From assembly GCA_012728015.1 (NCBI GenBank), contig JAAYFY010000037.1, positions 124,001 through 188,000 of the forward strand: a stretch of 64,000 nucleotides of DNA. The letters are read 5' to 3'. Of this stretch, positions 16,958 to 25,846 are shown piece by piece. A program made the translations under genes and the position numbers. How positions within the stretch are numbered: the stretch's first letter is position 1; each line of letters starts with the position of its first letter. Source of the DNA: Clostridiaceae bacterium. Lineage in GTDB: Bacteria; Bacillota; Clostridia; DSM-8532. The notes beneath the pieces are model-generated. The model was not told where the DNA came from and ran no database searches. It worked only from the letters and a program-made list of their open reading frames with translations.

Positions 16958-17413
16958 GTGAAGTATAACAGGCATGCAAAGATCCTCGACATTATCGATA
17001 AATACGAGATTGAAACACAGGACGAACTCGCTGAGAAGCTCAGGGAAATCGGTATGGATGTGACCCAGGCAACTATATCGCGCGATATCAAGGAACTTCG
17101 TCTGGTTAAGGTCCTATCTTCAAGCGGCAAGTACCGATACTCATCCATGAACCGTGAATCGTCCAACACCGGCGAAAGGCTGATGGTTATTCTGAAAGAA
17201 GCCTTTGTGTCATGCGATTATGCCAACAACATCCTGGTAGTCAAGACGCTTCCGGGGATGGCCCAGGCAGTGGGCGAGATCGTTGATTCCCTGGGCTGGG
17301 AAGATGTGGTGGGCACCATAGCCGGTGATAATACCCTGATGATCGTATGCCGCGCAGAAAAGATAGCCGAGGACCTGATGGAGAAATTCACGCGCATGGT
17401 GAGGGGAGTGTAG
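16958..17413 (+). CDS. argR: Arginine repressor
   Basis: 151 residues. The N-terminal winged helix has QATISRDIKELRLVKV (recognition helix). The C-terminal hexamerisation and arginine-binding domain has VVGTIAGDNTLMIVC, whose GDNT loop binds arginine in this family. It represses arginine biosynthesis or activates catabolism; ARG boxes are not obvious nearby. GTG start at 16958 behind GGGGAGG. Its linkage to recN is common in Firmicutes. Confidence 0.95.
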   Translation: MKYNRHAKILDIIDKYEIETQDELAEKLREIGMDVTQATISRDIKELRLVKVLSSSGKYRYSSMNRESSNTGERLMVILKEAFVSCDYANNILVVKTLPGMAQAVGEIVDSLGWEDVVGTIAGDNTLMIVCRAEKIAEDLMEKFTRMVRGV

Positions 17414-17419
17414 TAAACC

Positions 17420-19102
17420 ATGCTGCTCCAGCTGGAGATTGAAAACATTGCCATTATCGAGTGCCTGAACATTGCGTTGGAGCCCGGCTTCAATGTTCTT
17501 ACAGGAGAAACCGGCGCCGGTAAATCCATTTTAATTGATGCCATCAACGCCCTTCTGGGTTCCAGGGTGTCAAGGGAACTCATCCGTTCCGGCGCAGAAA
17601 AAGCCACCGTCCAGGGGCTTTTTTCTAAACCTCCCGGACTCGACCCCATCCTGAGGGAATACGGCTTTGAAACCGGAGATGACGATACCCTGCTCATTTC
17701 CCGTACTATAACCGATTCCGGGAAGAACATATGCAGGATCAACGGAACCCTCGCCACCGTGGCTATGCTAAAAGAAATCGGACAGCGCCTCATCGATATC
17801 CATGGGCAGCATGACAACCAATCCCTCTTGAGGGTCGATACCCATATCCGGCTTCTGGATCTCTTTGCCGGCGACAGGCTCTTTGCCGTGAAATCCGCGT
17901 ATCAGAAGGAACTTGAGGACTTAAAGGCGCACCAGGCAAGGCTCAGGGCTCTCATGGGCGAGGGCAGGGAGCGTGAACGGCTTATGGATTCCCTGAGATA
18001 CCAGGTGGAGGAGATCAGCCAGGCCGCCCTGTATGATGGTGAGGACGAGGAACTGGAAAGGCAGAGCAAAATCCTGGCCCATGCGGAGGATATCATTAAC
18101 GCTTTCAGCATGGCATATGAGGCCATAAGAGGAGAGGACGACCATAAAGCCGGAGCCCTGGACATGGTGCAATCGGCGCTGGAACCCTTAAGACGGGTTG
18201 AAAGCGTAGATAAGTCATATGCCGCCATCTGTTCCGCCCTTGAGGATATCAGCGAGAGGCTGGGTGACATTTCGTGGGATATACGCCGTATCAGGGACAA
18301 TACTGAGTATGACCCTGCGCTCCACAAGGCTACCGAGGAAAGGATCAGCCTGATACAGGGGCTTAAGAGGAAGTATGGCGAAACCATACCCGAGATACTG
18401 CGTTATGCGGAAGACGCCGCAAAAAGGCTTGATGAGCTTGAGCATAATGAAGAACTGATTGAATCCCTCAAAGCCAGGATTAAAGACATTGAGGCCAGCC
18501 TGAACGAAAAAAGCCGTGAGATGAACGGCCTGAGAGTCCAGGCTGCTGAACGGCTTGCCAAAGGCATCATGAAAGAGCTTGCCGAGCTGGAAATGCCAAA
18601 AACCATTTTCAAGGTCGCCGTCAACAGCGTGCCCGAGCTTGGATATACAACCGATGGAACAGACCAGGTGGAGTTCCTGATCTCGCCTAACCCTGGCGAA
18701 CCCCTGAAGCCCCTTTCCAGGATTGCCTCGGGAGGGGAGATGTCCAGGGTCATGCTTGCTGTTAAGGTAATGCTGGCTGACATGGACAGCATCCCTACCC
18801 TGATCTTTGACGAGATTGATTCGGGTGTCAGCGGAAAAGCCGCCTCCAGCGTAGGAGAGAAGCTCAGGGCGCTGGCCGGGAAGCACCAGGTGCTTTGCGT
18901 CACGCACCATGCCCAGATAGCAAGCCTTGCCCATCATCATATCCTCATTGCCAAGGATATTAAGGGCGAGAAAACCGTCACCATGGTTCGTCAGCTCAAA
19001 GGGCAGGAAAGGGAGGACGAGATATCAAGGCTGCTTTCAGGTGAGCATGCCACCGATACGTCGAAAAAATTGGCGCGGGAATTGCTTAAACTGCAACAAT
19101 AA
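17420..19102 (+). CDS. recN: DNA repair protein RecN
   Basis: 560 residues. SMC-like ATPase of double-strand break repair. Walker A GETGAGKS (29-36) at the N-terminus, two coiled-coil arms in the middle (about 155-360), and at the C-terminus the signature RIASGGEMSRVMLA and Walker B LIFDEIDSGVSGKAA. Length and order match RecN. The start ATG 17420 comes 6 bases after argR. Confidence 0.95.
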   Translation: MLLQLEIENIAIIECLNIALEPGFNVLTGETGAGKSILIDAINALLGSRVSRELIRSGAEKATVQGLFSKPPGLDPILREYGFETGDDDTLLISRTITDSGKNICRINGTLATVAMLKEIGQRLIDIHGQHDNQSLLRVDTHIRLLDLFAGDRLFAVKSAYQKELEDLKAHQARLRALMGEGRERERLMDSLRYQVEEISQAALYDGEDEELERQSKILAHAEDIINAFSMAYEAIRGEDDHKAGALDMVQSALEPLRRVESVDKSYAAICSALEDISERLGDISWDIRRIRDNTEYDPALHKATEERISLIQGLKRKYGETIPEILRYAEDAAKRLDELEHNEELIESLKARIKDIEASLNEKSREMNGLRVQAAERLAKGIMKELAELEMPKTIFKVAVNSVPELGYTTDGTDQVEFLISPNPGEPLKPLSRIASGGEMSRVMLAVKVMLADMDSIPTLIFDEIDSGVSGKAASSVGEKLRALAGKHQVLCVTHHAQIASLAHHHILIAKDIKGEKTVTMVRQLKGQEREDEISRLLSGEHATDTSKKLARELLKLQQ

Positions 19103-19125
19103 AAAGGGAAAAAGAGGATTATCAG

Positions 19126-19713
19126 ATGATCATAAAGAAGGCGGAACATGTTATCAGCGCTGTACAGCCGTCCCAGTACCCCAACACCATGTTTCCGGAG
19201 ATTGCGTTGGCTGGCCGGTCCAATGTGGGAAAATCATCCCTTGTAAATGCTCTGGTTAACCGGAAAAATCTTGCCCGGGTTGGGAACACACCCGGGAAGA
19301 CCCGAGTCATAAACTTTTACAATATCAATGATTCCATTATGGTCTCGGACCTGCCGGGTTATGGCTATGCAAGGGTTTCAAAGGCTGAGAGGGAAAGCTG
19401 GGGAATACTTTGCGAAACCTATCTGAAGACCAGGAAACAGCTTAAAGCCATCATAATGCTGGTTGATATCAGGCATGAGCCCACTCCGGACGATCAGATC
19501 ATGGTCGGGTATATCAGGAGATTGGGCAGAAAACTCATAGTAGTTGCCAACAAGGCGGACAAGATCGGAAGATCCGGGATGAAAGAGCGAATTGACCTCA
19601 TCAGAACAGCGCTGGACCTGGACGAAGGCACCGAGATTCTCCCTTTTTCAGCGCTTAAGAAGACAGGGGTTGAGGCTCTGTGGCAGAAGATCGAAGAAGC
19701 ACTGTGGTCGTAA
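19126..19713 (+). CDS. engB: Ribosome biogenesis GTPase YihA/YsxC/EngB
   Basis: 195 residues. GTPase motifs G1 GRSNVGKSS (30-38), G2 around GKTRVINFY, G3 DLPGYGYA and G4 NKADK are intact. The family assists late 50S subunit assembly and is essential in several bacteria. Start ATG 19126 has GAGG upstream. It lies 23 bases after recN, in the same transcription direction. Confidence 0.95.
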   Translation: MIIKKAEHVISAVQPSQYPNTMFPEIALAGRSNVGKSSLVNALVNRKNLARVGNTPGKTRVINFYNINDSIMVSDLPGYGYARVSKAERESWGILCETYLKTRKQLKAIIMLVDIRHEPTPDDQIMVGYIRRLGRKLIVVANKADKIGRSGMKERIDLIRTALDLDEGTEILPFSALKKTGVEALWQKIEEALWS

Positions 19714-19767
19714 GCCAGCCTGGCTCTTCATTTTTTATATTCCTTACCGGAAGGCAGAGGGATCTGG

Positions 19768-21006
19768 ATGAACGCGGAAATTATAGCAGTCGGAACCGAA
19801 CTCTTAATGGGGCAGATCGCCAATACCAACGCCCAGTACCTGTCAGCGCGCCTCGCTGATCTGGGCATCAATGTATATTTCCACAGCGTTGTAGGGGATA
19901 ACCCCGGACGCTTAAGGGCCTGCCTCAAACAAGCGCTGGAAAGATCGGATATAGTGATTACCACAGGCGGGCTTGGCCCCACAAAGGATGACCTGACAAA
20001 GGAGACCATAGCCGGGGCTTTGGGATTGCCTCTGGTCCTCCACCAGGAATCCCTGGATTACATCAGGGACTTTTTCGAGAGGCTGAGCCGCCGCATGTGC
20101 GAGAACAATGTCAAGCAGGCCTACCTCCCGGCCGGGTGCATGGTTATCCCCAACCGTAACGGTACCGCGCCGGGCTGTATCATCGAGCGGGAAAAGAAGA
20201 CTGTGGTAATGCTTCCCGGTCCTCCCAAAGAGTTGATCCCCATGTTTGAAGATATGGTTTTCCCGTATTTCGAGGGCAAGACCCATCAGATTATAGGATC
20301 AAGGATGCTTAAAGTTTTCGGTATCGGCGAATCCGAGATGGAAACGAGGATCATGGACCTGGTGGAGCGGCAGTCCAACCCCACCATTGCCCCATATGCG
20401 GATATGGGAGAGATCAGCCTGCGGGTAACAGCCAGGGGCCATGACCGGGACGAGATCGAATCATTGATTGCCCCTGTGGTTGAAAAGATCCGGGAAAGGC
20501 TGCACCCGCATGTGTATTCCGATGCGGGAGAAACCATGGAGGAGGTTGTACTCAAGCTTTTGGCCGAAAGGGGATGGATGCTTTCCACGGCCGAATCCTG
20601 CACCGGCGGCATGCTGGCCTCAAGGCTTATCAGTATCCCGGGCGCGTCACGGGTATTTGACCGCGGATTTGTGACCTATTCCAACGAGTCTAAAATCCAG
20701 GAATTGGGGGTAAACCGGGAAACTTTGGATACATGTGGCGCTGTCAGCAGGGAAACAGCCGAAGAGATGGCAAAAGGGCTGGCGGAAAGGACAAGAACCA
20801 CGGCGGCTCTTGCCATTACCGGGATAGCCGGGCCGGACGGCGGAACACCCGAAAAACCTGTAGGTCTTGTATACGTCGCCGCCTTCCTCAACCGAAGGAT
20901 GGAATCCCTGAAACTGAACCTGCGCGGTGACCGGCAAAGGATACGTTCGGTTTCATGCCTCCATGCCCTTGACCTGTTGAGAAAAATGCTTTTCGGTATG
21001 GTATAA
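19768..21006 (+). CDS. cinA: CinA-like competence/damage-inducible protein A
   Basis: 412 residues with two domains. The N-terminal MoCF/COG1058 part (1-170) shows GTELLMGQIANTNAQYLS and TGGLGPTKDD. The C-terminal CinA/PncC domain (about 255-412) shows STAESCTGGMLASRL and ITGIAGPDGGTPEKPVG, typical of NMN deamidase. Such proteins are linked to NAD recycling (NMN deamidation, ADP-ribose pyrophosphatase) and, in streptococci, to competence. Here it precedes murJ and recA, and the cinA-recA neighbourhood is conserved in Firmicutes. Confidence 0.93.
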   Translation: MNAEIIAVGTELLMGQIANTNAQYLSARLADLGINVYFHSVVGDNPGRLRACLKQALERSDIVITTGGLGPTKDDLTKETIAGALGLPLVLHQESLDYIRDFFERLSRRMCENNVKQAYLPAGCMVIPNRNGTAPGCIIEREKKTVVMLPGPPKELIPMFEDMVFPYFEGKTHQIIGSRMLKVFGIGESEMETRIMDLVERQSNPTIAPYADMGEISLRVTARGHDRDEIESLIAPVVEKIRERLHPHVYSDAGETMEEVVLKLLAERGWMLSTAESCTGGMLASRLISIPGASRVFDRGFVTYSNESKIQELGVNRETLDTCGAVSRETAEEMAKGLAERTRTTAALAITGIAGPDGGTPEKPVGLVYVAAFLNRRMESLKLNLRGDRQRIRSVSCLHALDLLRKMLFGMV

Positions 21007-21076
21007 AAATGGTATAGTGGATAAAGACCAGCATAATTCAGTTTTCATTTACCTGTGAAAACACCGGGAGACACTT

Positions 21077-22681
21077 ATGGATCAGTTGGAGAGAAACAGA
21101 AGGCTGACGGGCGCCACGGCAATCGTCATGGTTGCCACCTTCATAAGCCGGGTAACCGGTTTTTTACGGACGCTTCTAATCTATACCAAGATGCGGCCCG
21201 GAGGCTATTCCGATGAATTTCTCATGGCCTTCACCCTCCCTGACATCGTTTATGACCTTTTGGCAGGGGGAGCCATTGCCGCTGCCCTGATACCGGTCTT
21301 TTCCGCTTATATCACCAAAGGAAAGGAACATATCGGGTGGAGGGCCGTAAGCACCTTCATGAACTTAACCATTATATTGATGGTGGTTCTTGAGATCATA
21401 TTCTTTATCTGGACCGACGAACTGCTGAGCGTGCTCGCGGCCGGGTACAATGAGGGAAGCAGCGGTGATAAGGCGCTTTTGGTCAGCCTTACCAGAATTC
21501 TTCTGCTATCGGCGCCGTTCATGATGCTGGCCGGGCAATGCAACGGCATACTAAACTCTTACAAAAGGTTTACAGTCGCAGCCTTTGGCCCGGTTGTCTA
21601 CAATATCTGCACCATTATTAGCATCGCGATATTCGGCTCAGTGAGCCCGCAGCTCACCGCGTGGGGCGTGGTGATAAGCGCCGCATTGTTCTTTGGCATT
21701 CAGATGATGGCCACCGTCAGGCATTTCAGCCTTTACCAGCCGCGTTTGTTTTTAAACAGCAAAGCCTTCAGGAAACTGCTGCACCTGGCTATTCCTTCGC
21801 TTCTGTCATCCCTGATCCTGGAACTGAATCTTATTATATCCAAAGGATATGCCACATTTTTTGATAAAGGCATGCTCACCTTGCTGAACAATGCCAACCG
21901 GACCTGGCAGCTTCCTTTGGGGATATTTGCCCAAAGCATCGGGATAGCGATGTTGCCCACCCTGTCCGAGCATTATGCGACAAATAACGGCAGCGAGTAC
22001 GGGAAGGTCCTGAATAAAGGGATCCGTGTCGTTTTCCTGCTTTCGCTACCTACAGCGCTCTTCATGATGGTTTTAAGCCAGGATATCATGAGGGTTCTAT
22101 TTAAGTGGGGGAGCCTTTCAGAAAGTGACGTGATTTTTGGCGGAGCGTGTCTTCTGGCCTATGCGGCAGCCCTGATCTTTGCTTCCATGACCGCTCTATT
22201 AAACCGGGCTTTTTATTCCATCCAGGACAGCAAAACCCCGCTTATCGGCGGCATTATAGGGATAGCTGCCAACTTTGCGTTCAACTGGTTTTTCAGGAAC
22301 TATACCACAATAGATGTGGCTGGTACGGCCCTGTCCTATTCCCTGGCATCGGTGGTTAATACGGGCATTTTGGTATTTGCCTTCTACAGGAAGACAGGCA
22401 TACATATCATCTATGACAATGGACGTTACGTCCTGCGCTCATTATTTGCCGCCGTTCCTTCAGGGCTTGCGGTATTTCTGCTGTCCCTGCTGATAAGACC
22501 CGATATCGGGTCAAAACTGAGCCAGATCGTATGCCTTGCGTTACCCCTGGCGGCAGGCCTCTTCATTTTCTGGTATCTTTGCATGAAGATCAGGATCCCG
22601 GAAATAGACACGGTGAACAAGCTGGTTCTGTCGGGTCTTAACCGGGTGAAATCCATGGTTGCCAGGAATAAAAACGGCTGA
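21077..22681 (+). CDS. murJ: Lipid II flippase MurJ (MviN family)
   Basis: 534 residues, with about 14 predicted transmembrane helices of the MOP superfamily. N-terminal TGATAIVMVATFISRVTGFL with conserved Arg residues, and the GGAIAAALIPVFSAY segment, match MviN/MurJ, which flips the peptidoglycan precursor lipid II to the outer face of the membrane. GGGAG lies ahead of ATG 21077. It could also be one of several MurJ/SpoVB-like paralogues, but the N-terminus favours MurJ. Confidence 0.9.
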   Translation: MDQLERNRRLTGATAIVMVATFISRVTGFLRTLLIYTKMRPGGYSDEFLMAFTLPDIVYDLLAGGAIAAALIPVFSAYITKGKEHIGWRAVSTFMNLTIILMVVLEIIFFIWTDELLSVLAAGYNEGSSGDKALLVSLTRILLLSAPFMMLAGQCNGILNSYKRFTVAAFGPVVYNICTIISIAIFGSVSPQLTAWGVVISAALFFGIQMMATVRHFSLYQPRLFLNSKAFRKLLHLAIPSLLSSLILELNLIISKGYATFFDKGMLTLLNNANRTWQLPLGIFAQSIGIAMLPTLSEHYATNNGSEYGKVLNKGIRVVFLLSLPTALFMMVLSQDIMRVLFKWGSLSESDVIFGGACLLAYAAALIFASMTALLNRAFYSIQDSKTPLIGGIIGIAANFAFNWFFRNYTTIDVAGTALSYSLASVVNTGILVFAFYRKTGIHIIYDNGRYVLRSLFAAVPSGLAVFLLSLLIRPDIGSKLSQIVCLALPLAAGLFIFWYLCMKIRIPEIDTVNKLVLSGLNRVKSMVARNKNG

Positions 22682-22725
22682 TGCCATATATTGATATTTC
22701 AGTTTAAAAATGTGACAATTAGGTA

Positions 22726-22754
22726 TTGACTTGTACGTTTCAATAGCATATAAT
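22726..22754 (+). promoter_or_regulatory. recA promoter
   Basis: TTGACT (22726-22731), 17-nt spacer, TATAAT (22749-22754). Confidence 0.85.
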
Positions 22755-22755
22755 G

Positions 22756-22769
22756 AGAACAAATGTTCG
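22756..22769 (+). promoter_or_regulatory. LexA (SOS) box of recA
   Basis: AGAACAAATGTTCG contains GAAC-N4-GTTC, the Gram-positive LexA/DinR consensus core. It sits directly after the -10 box and just before the recA ribosome binding site, so LexA should block initiation. Confidence 0.85.
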
Positions 22770-22787
22770 GCAAAGGAGGCAGGATCC

Positions 22788-23816
22788 ATGGATGAGAAAA
22801 AAAAGGCGTTAGAACTCGTAATGAACCAGATAGAAAGGCAGTTTGGCAAGGGTGCCATCATGAAACTGGGAGAGGTTTCACATGTAAACACCGATGCCAT
22901 ACCCACCGGGGCGCTGTCACTGGATATAGCCCTTGGGGTTGGCGGGCTCCCCAGAGGAAGGATCATCGAGATCTTTGGACCCGAGTCGTCGGGTAAAACA
23001 ACCGTGGCGCTTCATGCGGTGGCGGAGGCACAGAAAGCAGGAGGGGAAGCCGCCTTCATCGATGCCGAGCATGCTTTGGATCCTGTTTATGCCAGGAATT
23101 TGGGTGTGGACATCGATAATCTGATCGTATCCCAGCCCGATACAGGCGAGCAGGCACTGGAGATCACCGAGGCGCTGGTAAGAAGCGGTGCCATTGATGT
23201 AATCGTCATTGACTCGGTTGCCGCGCTGGTTCCAAAGGCTGAAATCGACGGAGAGATGGGAGACCAATTCGTGGGGCTTCAGGCACGCCTGATGTCGCAG
23301 GCCATGAGAAAGCTGTCGGGAGTGGTCAGCAAATCCAAGACCGTTGCCATCTTCATCAATCAGCTCCGTGAAAAGGTCGGTATCATGTTCGGAAACCCGG
23401 AAACTACGCCCGGAGGCCGCGCCCTGAAGTTTTACTCGTCGGTGCGCCTGGATGTCAGAAGGATTGAAACATTGAAGGACAACGGTGAACCCATAGGGAA
23501 CAGGACCAGGGTAAAGGTTGTGAAGAATAAGGTAGCGCCCCCCTTCAAGGAAGCCGAGTTTGATATCATCTATGGACAGGGAATCTCCAAGGAGGGATGT
23601 GTCCTTGATGTGGGAACATCTTTGGATATCGTAAAGAAAAGCGGCGCCTGGTTCTCCTATGGCGATCAGAGGATTGGCCAGGGTAGGGAGAACGTGAAAA
23701 GGTTCCTGCGCGACAACCCGGAAATCATGAAGGAGATAGAGGAAAAGATCAAAGCCGAGTACGAGAAGGCTTTTCTGAGCAGCATGGAACCCCATGCTGC
23801 CGATGTGGAAACCTGA
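22788..23816 (+). CDS. recA: Recombinase RecA
   Basis: 342 residues. Strand-exchange ATPase and LexA co-protease. Walker A GPESSGKT (64-71), Walker [12 protein letters not shown]2 loop around [19 protein letters not shown]. The ATG at 22788 ([14 protein letters not shown]) follows AAAGGAGG and fits the family's usual N-terminus. It has its own SOS-regulated promoter and is followed by recX, its modulator. Confidence 0.98.
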   Translation: MDEKKKALELVMNQIERQFGKGAIMKLGEVSHVNTDAIPTGALSLDIALGVGGLPRGRIIEIFGPESSGKTTVALHAVAEAQKAGGEAAFIDAEHALDPVYARNLGVDIDNLIVSQPDTGEQALEITEALVRSGAIDVIVIDSVAALVPKAEIDGEMGDQFVGLQARLMSQAMRKLSGVVSKSKTVAIFINQLREKVGIMFGNPETTPGGRALKFYSSVRLDVRRIETLKDNGEPIGNRTRVKVVKNKVAPPFKEAEFDIIYGQGISKEGCVLDVGTSLDIVKKSGAWFSYGDQRIGQGRENVKRFLRDNPEIMKEIEEKIKAEYEKAFLSSMEPHAADVET

Positions 23817-23837
23817 TAATTCTGAGGTTTGCAATGA

Positions 23838-23890
23838 GAGGACGCTCTGTTTGGCGCTTCGGCAAAAGAAAGCGCGAATGGAGCGTCCTC
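23838..23890. terminator. Terminator-like nested hairpin after recA
   Basis: GAGGACGCTC (23838-23847) pairs perfectly with GAGCGTCCTC (23881-23890), with an inner GCGCTT/AAGCGC stem. No T-tract follows, so partial termination, processing or mRNA stabilisation before recX is as likely as full termination. Confidence 0.5.
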
Positions 23891-23971
23891 TTGCTGATAT
23901 AAAACCCCATGTCCTGTGTACATGATTTATGCTATTATTATCGGTAGAATCCAGGAAAGGCAGGTGTTCCG

Positions 23972-24595
23972 ATGAAAGTCACAGCACGGATAAAATCGAA
24001 GAATGGACGTATGGTAAGGATATACCTGGATGGGCGGTATGCCTTTAGTATACCCACGAGTGTATATATGGCGAATCATCTCTATGAAAAGGATGAACTG
24101 ACCGAGGAGGAGGCATCCCATATCAGGCAGACCGTCCTGGTCCAGAGCGCAAGGGAACGGGCAGTTGGCATTCTGATGGCCAGGGACAGGAGCAGGCATG
24201 AAGTCAAAGTCAGGCTGAAGAAGATGGGGTTCGATGGGGATATTGCGGAGAAGGTCGTGGAGGACCTGAAGACCATTGGATATATCGACGACAGCCGGTT
24301 CGTCCTGAAATACGCTTCGGATAGAGTCAGATCCAAAGCCCTTTCGAAAAAGGCCCTCAGATATGAGTTGGAACAAAAAGGCATCGACAGGGATTTGATC
24401 GTAGATGTCCTGAAGGAGTTTGAGCAGGACGAGGAAGAGATTGCCTTCCGGGCGGCAAAGAAGAAATTCGGCAAGTATGATCTGTGTGATAAGTCGGTTA
24501 GGGAAAAAGCCCTCAGGTTTCTGATGCACCGGGGCTTCCCATATGAAATGTCCAGCGCTGTGATCAGGCGTTTACAGGACAGGATGGCCGATTAA
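23972..24595 (+). CDS. recX: Regulatory protein RecX
   Basis: 207 residues, all helical, made of repeated three-helix units such as RSRHEVKVRLKKMGFDGDIA and SKKALRYELEQKGIDRDLI. RecX binds RecA filaments and caps or blocks them. Start ATG 23972 with GGAAAGGCAGG upstream. The position after recA supports the call. Confidence 0.92.
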   Translation: MKVTARIKSKNGRMVRIYLDGRYAFSIPTSVYMANHLYEKDELTEEEASHIRQTVLVQSARERAVGILMARDRSRHEVKVRLKKMGFDGDIAEKVVEDLKTIGYIDDSRFVLKYASDRVRSKALSKKALRYELEQKGIDRDLIVDVLKEFEQDEEEIAFRAAKKKFGKYDLCDKSVREKALRFLMHRGFPYEMSSAVIRRLQDRMAD

Positions 24596-24637
24596 AGCAC
24601 CCGTTGTTTAAATGGTAAAATCCCGCCCCACTTCAAG

Positions 24638-24666
24638 TTGACACTAATAAAATTAAATATTATAAT
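24638..24666 (+). promoter_or_regulatory. Promoter of the Flp-type pilin gene
   Basis: TTGACA (24638-24643), 17-nt spacer, TATAAT (24661-24666): a perfect consensus sigma-A promoter in an AT-rich gap, implying strong expression. Confidence 0.85.
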
Positions 24667-24728
24667 TATTGCATAATAATAACATGTAATTTTAAGGAAT
24701 GTATTCCATATAAAGAAGGGGTGGCGGA

Positions 24729-24938
24729 ATGATGAGGTTGAAATATTTCCTTTTGGGAAGAAGGGGCTTGAATACGGTTGAGGTGATTGTTATCCTGGCG
24801 GTTATCCTGGGAATAGCGCTATTATTCAGAAATGAGATTGTGGGTTTTGTCAATGATTTAATTCAATCCATATTCAAACAGGAATATAAACAACCATTTG
24901 ATCCCTCAAATATAGCAGCGACACCCACAACCACATGA
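24729..24938 (+). CDS. Flp1-family type IVb pilin-like protein
   Basis: 69 residues. A short basic leader (MMRLKYFLLGRRG) ends at a G before LNTVEVIVILAVILGIALLF, the E5-containing hydrophobic helix typical of type IV pilins. A short polar tail (to residue 69) completes a Flp-sized subunit. No prepilin peptidase, ATPase or tad genes are near, so assembly genes must be elsewhere. It has its own near-perfect promoter and a hairpin after it, so it is an independent, possibly abundant, transcript. Confidence 0.8.
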   Translation: MMRLKYFLLGRRGLNTVEVIVILAVILGIALLFRNEIVGFVNDLIQSIFKQEYKQPFDPSNIAATPTTT

Positions 24939-24984
24939 GGCAAATGAAAGGTTTTTCCTGGCTTTATTATAAGCGAAGCTGAGC

Positions 24985-25019
24985 ATGGGATACCGGACCA
25001 TGAAAGTACGGTATCCCAT
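24985..25019 (+). terminator. Hairpin after the pilin gene, probable terminator
   Basis: ATGGGATACCG (24985-24995) pairs perfectly with CGGTATCCCAT (25009-25019), followed by ATATTTCATT. The U-tract is weak. Confidence 0.6.
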
Positions 25020-25138
25020 ATTTCATTAATGTGAGAAACCGATCTGTATGCCTGATGTCGCGCCTTTGCGCATGCGAAGGCGGGAAAGGTTTAAGAGCGC
25101 ATTCCATGGGGAACCATATACCAGATAAAAACATGGTA

Positions 25139-25167
25139 TTGCAACCCAGTCGAAAATCATATATACT
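25139..25167 (+). promoter_or_regulatory. Promoter of the fapR-fab operon
   Basis: TTGCAA (25139-25144), 17-nt spacer, TATACT (25162-25167). The transcription start near 25174 falls next to the candidate FapR operator. Confidence 0.65.
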
Positions 25168-25178
25168 ATCAATAGAAA

Positions 25179-25195
25179 TTATTATCTGGTAATAA
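25179..25195 (+). promoter_or_regulatory. Candidate FapR operator
   Basis: TTATTATCTGGTAATAA is an inverted repeat (TTATTA...TAATAA) of the same 17-bp length as the Bacillus FapR site, agreeing at about 13 of 17 positions. It lies at the transcription start of fapR itself, where autoregulation is expected. Confidence 0.6.
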
Positions 25196-25214
25196 TAATG
25201 ACAGGTGAGCGATT

Positions 25215-25775
25215 TTGAGCAGAGATTCAAGAGCAAAACAGGAAAGACACGCCCGTTTGACAGCAACCCTCAGGGAGGATCCTTTTCTGACCGATGAAGA
25301 GATAGCCGAGATATTGAAAGTCAGCGTTCCCACGGTAAGGCTGGACCGCCTGGAACTGGGTGTTCCCGAACTCAGGCAGCGCATCAGGGAAATGGCATCC
25401 AGGAACCATAATAAAGTGCGTTCCCTTCACGCCGATGACATTATCGGGGAGATAGTGGAGCTGAATCTCGGTGAAAGCGCCATTTCGGTCCTGGACACCA
25501 CCGAGCAGATGGTCTTTGCCCATTCCAAGATTGTCAGAGGACATTATATCTATTCAATGGCCGAATCCATCGCCATTTCGGTTATCGATGCCGATGTGGC
25601 CCTTGTGGGCGTTGCAAATATCAAGTATAAAAAACCGGTCTATGCTGGAAGCAAGCTGGTGGCAAAAGTCACGGTCAAGGAAAAGCGGGACAGGGACAGA
25701 TATATCGTTTGGGTAATGATTTATAACAAACAGGTCGAAGTCTTCCGCGGCAAATTTATTCTGGTGGCAATTTGA
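25215..25775 (+). CDS. fapR: Fatty acid/phospholipid biosynthesis repressor FapR
   Basis: 186 residues. An N-terminal helix-turn-helix (TDEEIAEILKVSVPTVRLDR) is joined to a hot-dog-fold effector domain (about 75-186) that in Bacillus binds malonyl-CoA, releasing DNA. The start is TTG 25215 behind AGGTGAG. It heads the fatty-acid cluster and probably represses it through the palindrome at 25179-25195 when malonyl-CoA is scarce. Confidence 0.93.
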   Translation: MSRDSRAKQERHARLTATLREDPFLTDEEIAEILKVSVPTVRLDRLELGVPELRQRIREMASRNHNKVRSLHADDIIGEIVELNLGESAISVLDTTEQMVFAHSKIVRGHYIYSMAESIAISVIDADVALVGVANIKYKKPVYAGSKLVAKVTVKEKRDRDRYIVWVMIYNKQVEVFRGKFILVAI

Positions 25776-25846
25776 AAAAAATCGGGTAATATGGAAACAA
25801 TGAATTCATAGAAATACAGCATAACCGAGTTAAGGAGTTGACAGTC

